From positions 1 to 14,618 of the forward strand of contig NZ_CAMLGT010000072.1 of assembly GCF_946479605.1 (NCBI RefSeq): a stretch of DNA of 14,618 nt. Reading direction: 5' to 3'. Both the position numbers and the translations under genes were made by a program. Source of the stretch: an uncultured Lacibacter sp. (GTDB lineage: Bacteria > Bacteroidota > Bacteroidia > Chitinophagales > Chitinophagaceae). Under the pieces are notes generated by a model. That model was given only the letters and a program-made list of their open reading frames with translations, did no database searches and had not been told where the DNA came from. Of the stretch, positions 13,154 to 14,618 are shown in pieces. The first letter of the stretch is position 1. Each line of letters opens with the position of its first letter.

Positions 13154-13903
13154 TCATGGCTCCATGATCTGCTGCAATACCTGTAAGGTTTTCATTTTTG
13201 TAAACTCAGGCATGTGGTACATGTAATACACTTCCATTGCTTCAAGCAGTTTGCGGCGTTGCAGATAATTCATTGGAATTTCAGTAAGCTCATTTGGCTG
13301 CATGGCTTTCAATAATTCACTGATGAGTTGTGCAGATTCACCTTCCAGGTAATTTACATGTTGCGGATAGTGCTGGATGAAACTTCCTTCCTGCAAATCA
13401 AAAACAGCACCTTCTTTTGCATTTTCTGTATTCATCTGGAAACCGAAAAAATCAGTAAGGTGTAAAGCAAAGTACAAAGGAAAATTGGCTGTTACTGCCG
13501 GTGATGCTTTGTCTAACTGCATTAATGCATCTTCTACAAAATAAAAAAGATCGGGATTGTTTTCCGGCTGCTTCACGCATTTCTGCAACAGCTCCATCAT
13601 GTAAAGGAGCACACTGTTTTTTACCACATCAGAAAACAATTCTTCGTATAAATAACTCCAGCGGAACTCTTTTATGCGTTGCAGGTTTTTAAGATCATGA
13701 TGATAAACCACCAGTTCAAGAATAGCACCCGGCTGAAAATAATTTGCCTTGCCTGCTCCTTTTTTTGAACTTGTACGAACACCCTGCACAATGTAACTCT
13801 GCAAGCCGTACAACTCTGTATAAGCAGCCACAATTAAACTTGTTTCGCCATACTTCACAGTACGCAATACCACTGCTTTTGTTTTATGAAGAACCTCACT
13901 CAA
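13154..13903 (-). CDS. recO: DNA repair protein RecO
   Basis: This 249-aa protein begins with the RecO OB-fold (KTKAVVLRTVKYGETSLIVAAYTELYGLQSYIVQGVR, residues 7-43), continues with SSKKGAGKANYFQPGAILELVVYH (45-68), and ends in the helical domain. RecO works with RecR and RecF to load RecA on SSB-coated gaps. The C-terminal zinc-finger cysteines of some RecO proteins are not visible here, which is common in Bacteroidota members. The start that keeps the conserved N-terminus is a TTG at 13903 (MSEVLHKTK); no ATG or GTG in frame lies between it and the in-frame stop just upstream. It follows the PorZ-like gene by 8 bases on the same strand, so the two form an operon. Confidence 0.93.
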   Translation of the reverse strand: MSEVLHKTKAVVLRTVKYGETSLIVAAYTELYGLQSYIVQGVRTSSKKGAGKANYFQPGAILELVVYHHDLKNLQRIKEFRWSYLYEELFSDVVKNSVLLYMMELLQKCVKQPENNPDLFYFVEDALMQLDKASPAVTANFPLYFALHLTDFFGFQMNTENAKEGAVFDLQEGSFIQHYPQHVNYLEGESAQLISELLKAMQPNELTEIPMNYLQRRKLLEAMEVYYMYHMPEFTKMKTLQVLQQIMEP

Positions 13904-13911
13904 CGAAACAT

Positions 13912-14618
13912 CTATTTAATGAATACTATTTTTCCTACTTGTTTTTCTGTACCAAATTCATCTTTTGCCAATACAAGATACACCCCACTTGCTACCCGTT
14001 GATTACGATAATCTCTTCCGTTCCAAACTGCCTGCCCACCTAATGTTCTTGTTTGATAAACCAACCGTCCATTTAACTCCACAATTTTTACAATGGAATT
14101 TTCGGGCAATCCACGGATACCGATATTACCTGTATAACCGGCAGGAACAGGGCTTGGAAATACAATGACCTTATCAGGATTTTCTTTTGCTTCAGTAGCT
14201 CCTGCACGATAACTGCAAATACCATTGAATGTAGAAAAATAGACCTCGCCTGTTTTGGGATCAATGGCAATTCTGATAATGTTATTACTTAATAAAGGGC
14301 TGTTTGTAGCTGTAAATCGCTCAAGCACTTTATCACCGTCTGCACTGATCAGCCAAACGCCATTGTTTGTGCCTACCCATTTACGGTTGGCTGCATCAAC
14401 AGCTATGGCATGCACTTCTTCATTCTCAAATAACAGCCCTGCAAAATTATCCTGTTGCACTACCGGTTGAAATGCTTCGCAACCATTTGTTGTAAACACA
14501 TCAGCCGGGCATTGAATGATGGCAATTCCTTTATCTGTTCCCAGCCAGATAAATCCATCTTTGTCTTTTGCCATACAATTCACTGCGTTGCTTGGCAGGT
14601 TTCCACTTCCTCTTCCTG
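13912..14618 (-). CDS. porZ: PorZ-like type IX secretion protein, C-terminal part
   Basis: The frame is open to the right edge, so only the last 234 residues are seen. They hold beta-propeller repeats of the two-component-regulator type (LPSNAVNCMAKDKDGFIWLG, then VHAIAVDAANRKWVGTNNGV, then IIRIAIDPKTGEVYFSTFNGI), followed by a C-terminal domain of about 85 residues: VIVFPSPVPAGYTGNIGIRG, LPENSIVKIVELNGRLVYQT, GGQAVWNGRDYRNQRVASGV and a final VGKIVFIK. Propeller plus a CTD-like domain of this form matches PorZ, a surface component of the type IX secretion attachment complex that handles anionic LPS. I recall PorZ genes beside recO in other Bacteroidota, which supports the call. A general two-component-type propeller protein with a sorting-type domain is the alternative. 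A GTG at 14583 lies in frame but is internal, not the start. Confidence 0.75.
   Translation of the reverse strand, partial: GRGSGNLPSNAVNCMAKDKDGFIWLGTDKGIAIIQCPADVFTTNGCEAFQPVVQQDNFAGLLFENEEVHAIAVDAANRKWVGTNNGVWLISADGDKVLERFTATNSPLLSNNIIRIAIDPKTGEVYFSTFNGICSYRAGATEAKENPDKVIVFPSPVPAGYTGNIGIRGLPENSIVKIVELNGRLVYQTRTLGGQAVWNGRDYRNQRVASGVYLVLAKDEFGTEKQVGKIVFIK

Overview
The window looks like a core-genome segment of a Bacteroidota bacterium, most likely in or near the Chitinophagaceae. This is judged from family recognition only: a MoxR/DUF58/BatA cluster, a PorZ-like type IX secretion protein next to recO, a gcvH-vanZ pair, start sites with no Shine-Dalgarno sequence, and promoter elements of the Bacteroidota form TAnnTTTG. 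Base composition looks even, and I see no transposase, integrase, tRNA, rRNA, CRISPR array or phage gene.

Layout, left to right. (1) 1-292, minus: the N-terminus of a class III PLP aminotransferase, running off the left edge. (2) 519-1639, plus: a gamma-carbonic-anhydrase-like hexapeptide protein, a tiny lipoprotein and a small conserved-looking protein, closed by a strong hairpin terminator that also covers the end of rsgA. (3) 1695-6475, minus: moxR - DUF58 - membrane-anchored BatD-like protein - batA, then rsgA. The genes are tightly packed with 4- and 8-base overlaps. This is the front half of a Bat (aerotolerance-type) cluster; batB and later genes are not here. (4) 6676-8499, plus: an unknown 114-aa protein with a probably leaderless start, a secreted cyclophilin, gcvH and a VanZ-like membrane protein. 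(5) 8490-8867: a gene-poor convergent gap with two copies of a hairpin-plus-leader repeat. (6) 8868-11903, minus: a DUF937/YidB-like protein with an EF-hand-like loop, a lipoprotein metzincin protease with thrombospondin type 3 calcium repeats, and prfA. (7) 11974-13128, plus: an amidohydrolase divergent from prfA. (8) 13154-14618, minus: recO preceded by the 3' part of a PorZ-like gene.

Most of the window is housekeeping: translation (prfA, rsgA), glycine cleavage (gcvH), repair (recO), protein folding, and envelope or secretion functions (Bat cluster, PorZ, lipoproteins). The two signals that gene annotation does not explain are the duplicated hairpin/leader element at 8490-8690, whose stems differ by a base-pair-preserving double change, and the perfect inverted repeat at 11939-11961, which places two facing promoter -7 elements between prfA and the amidohydrolase gene. 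I did not find a convincing new multi-gene system; the duplicated element is the best candidate for something undescribed.
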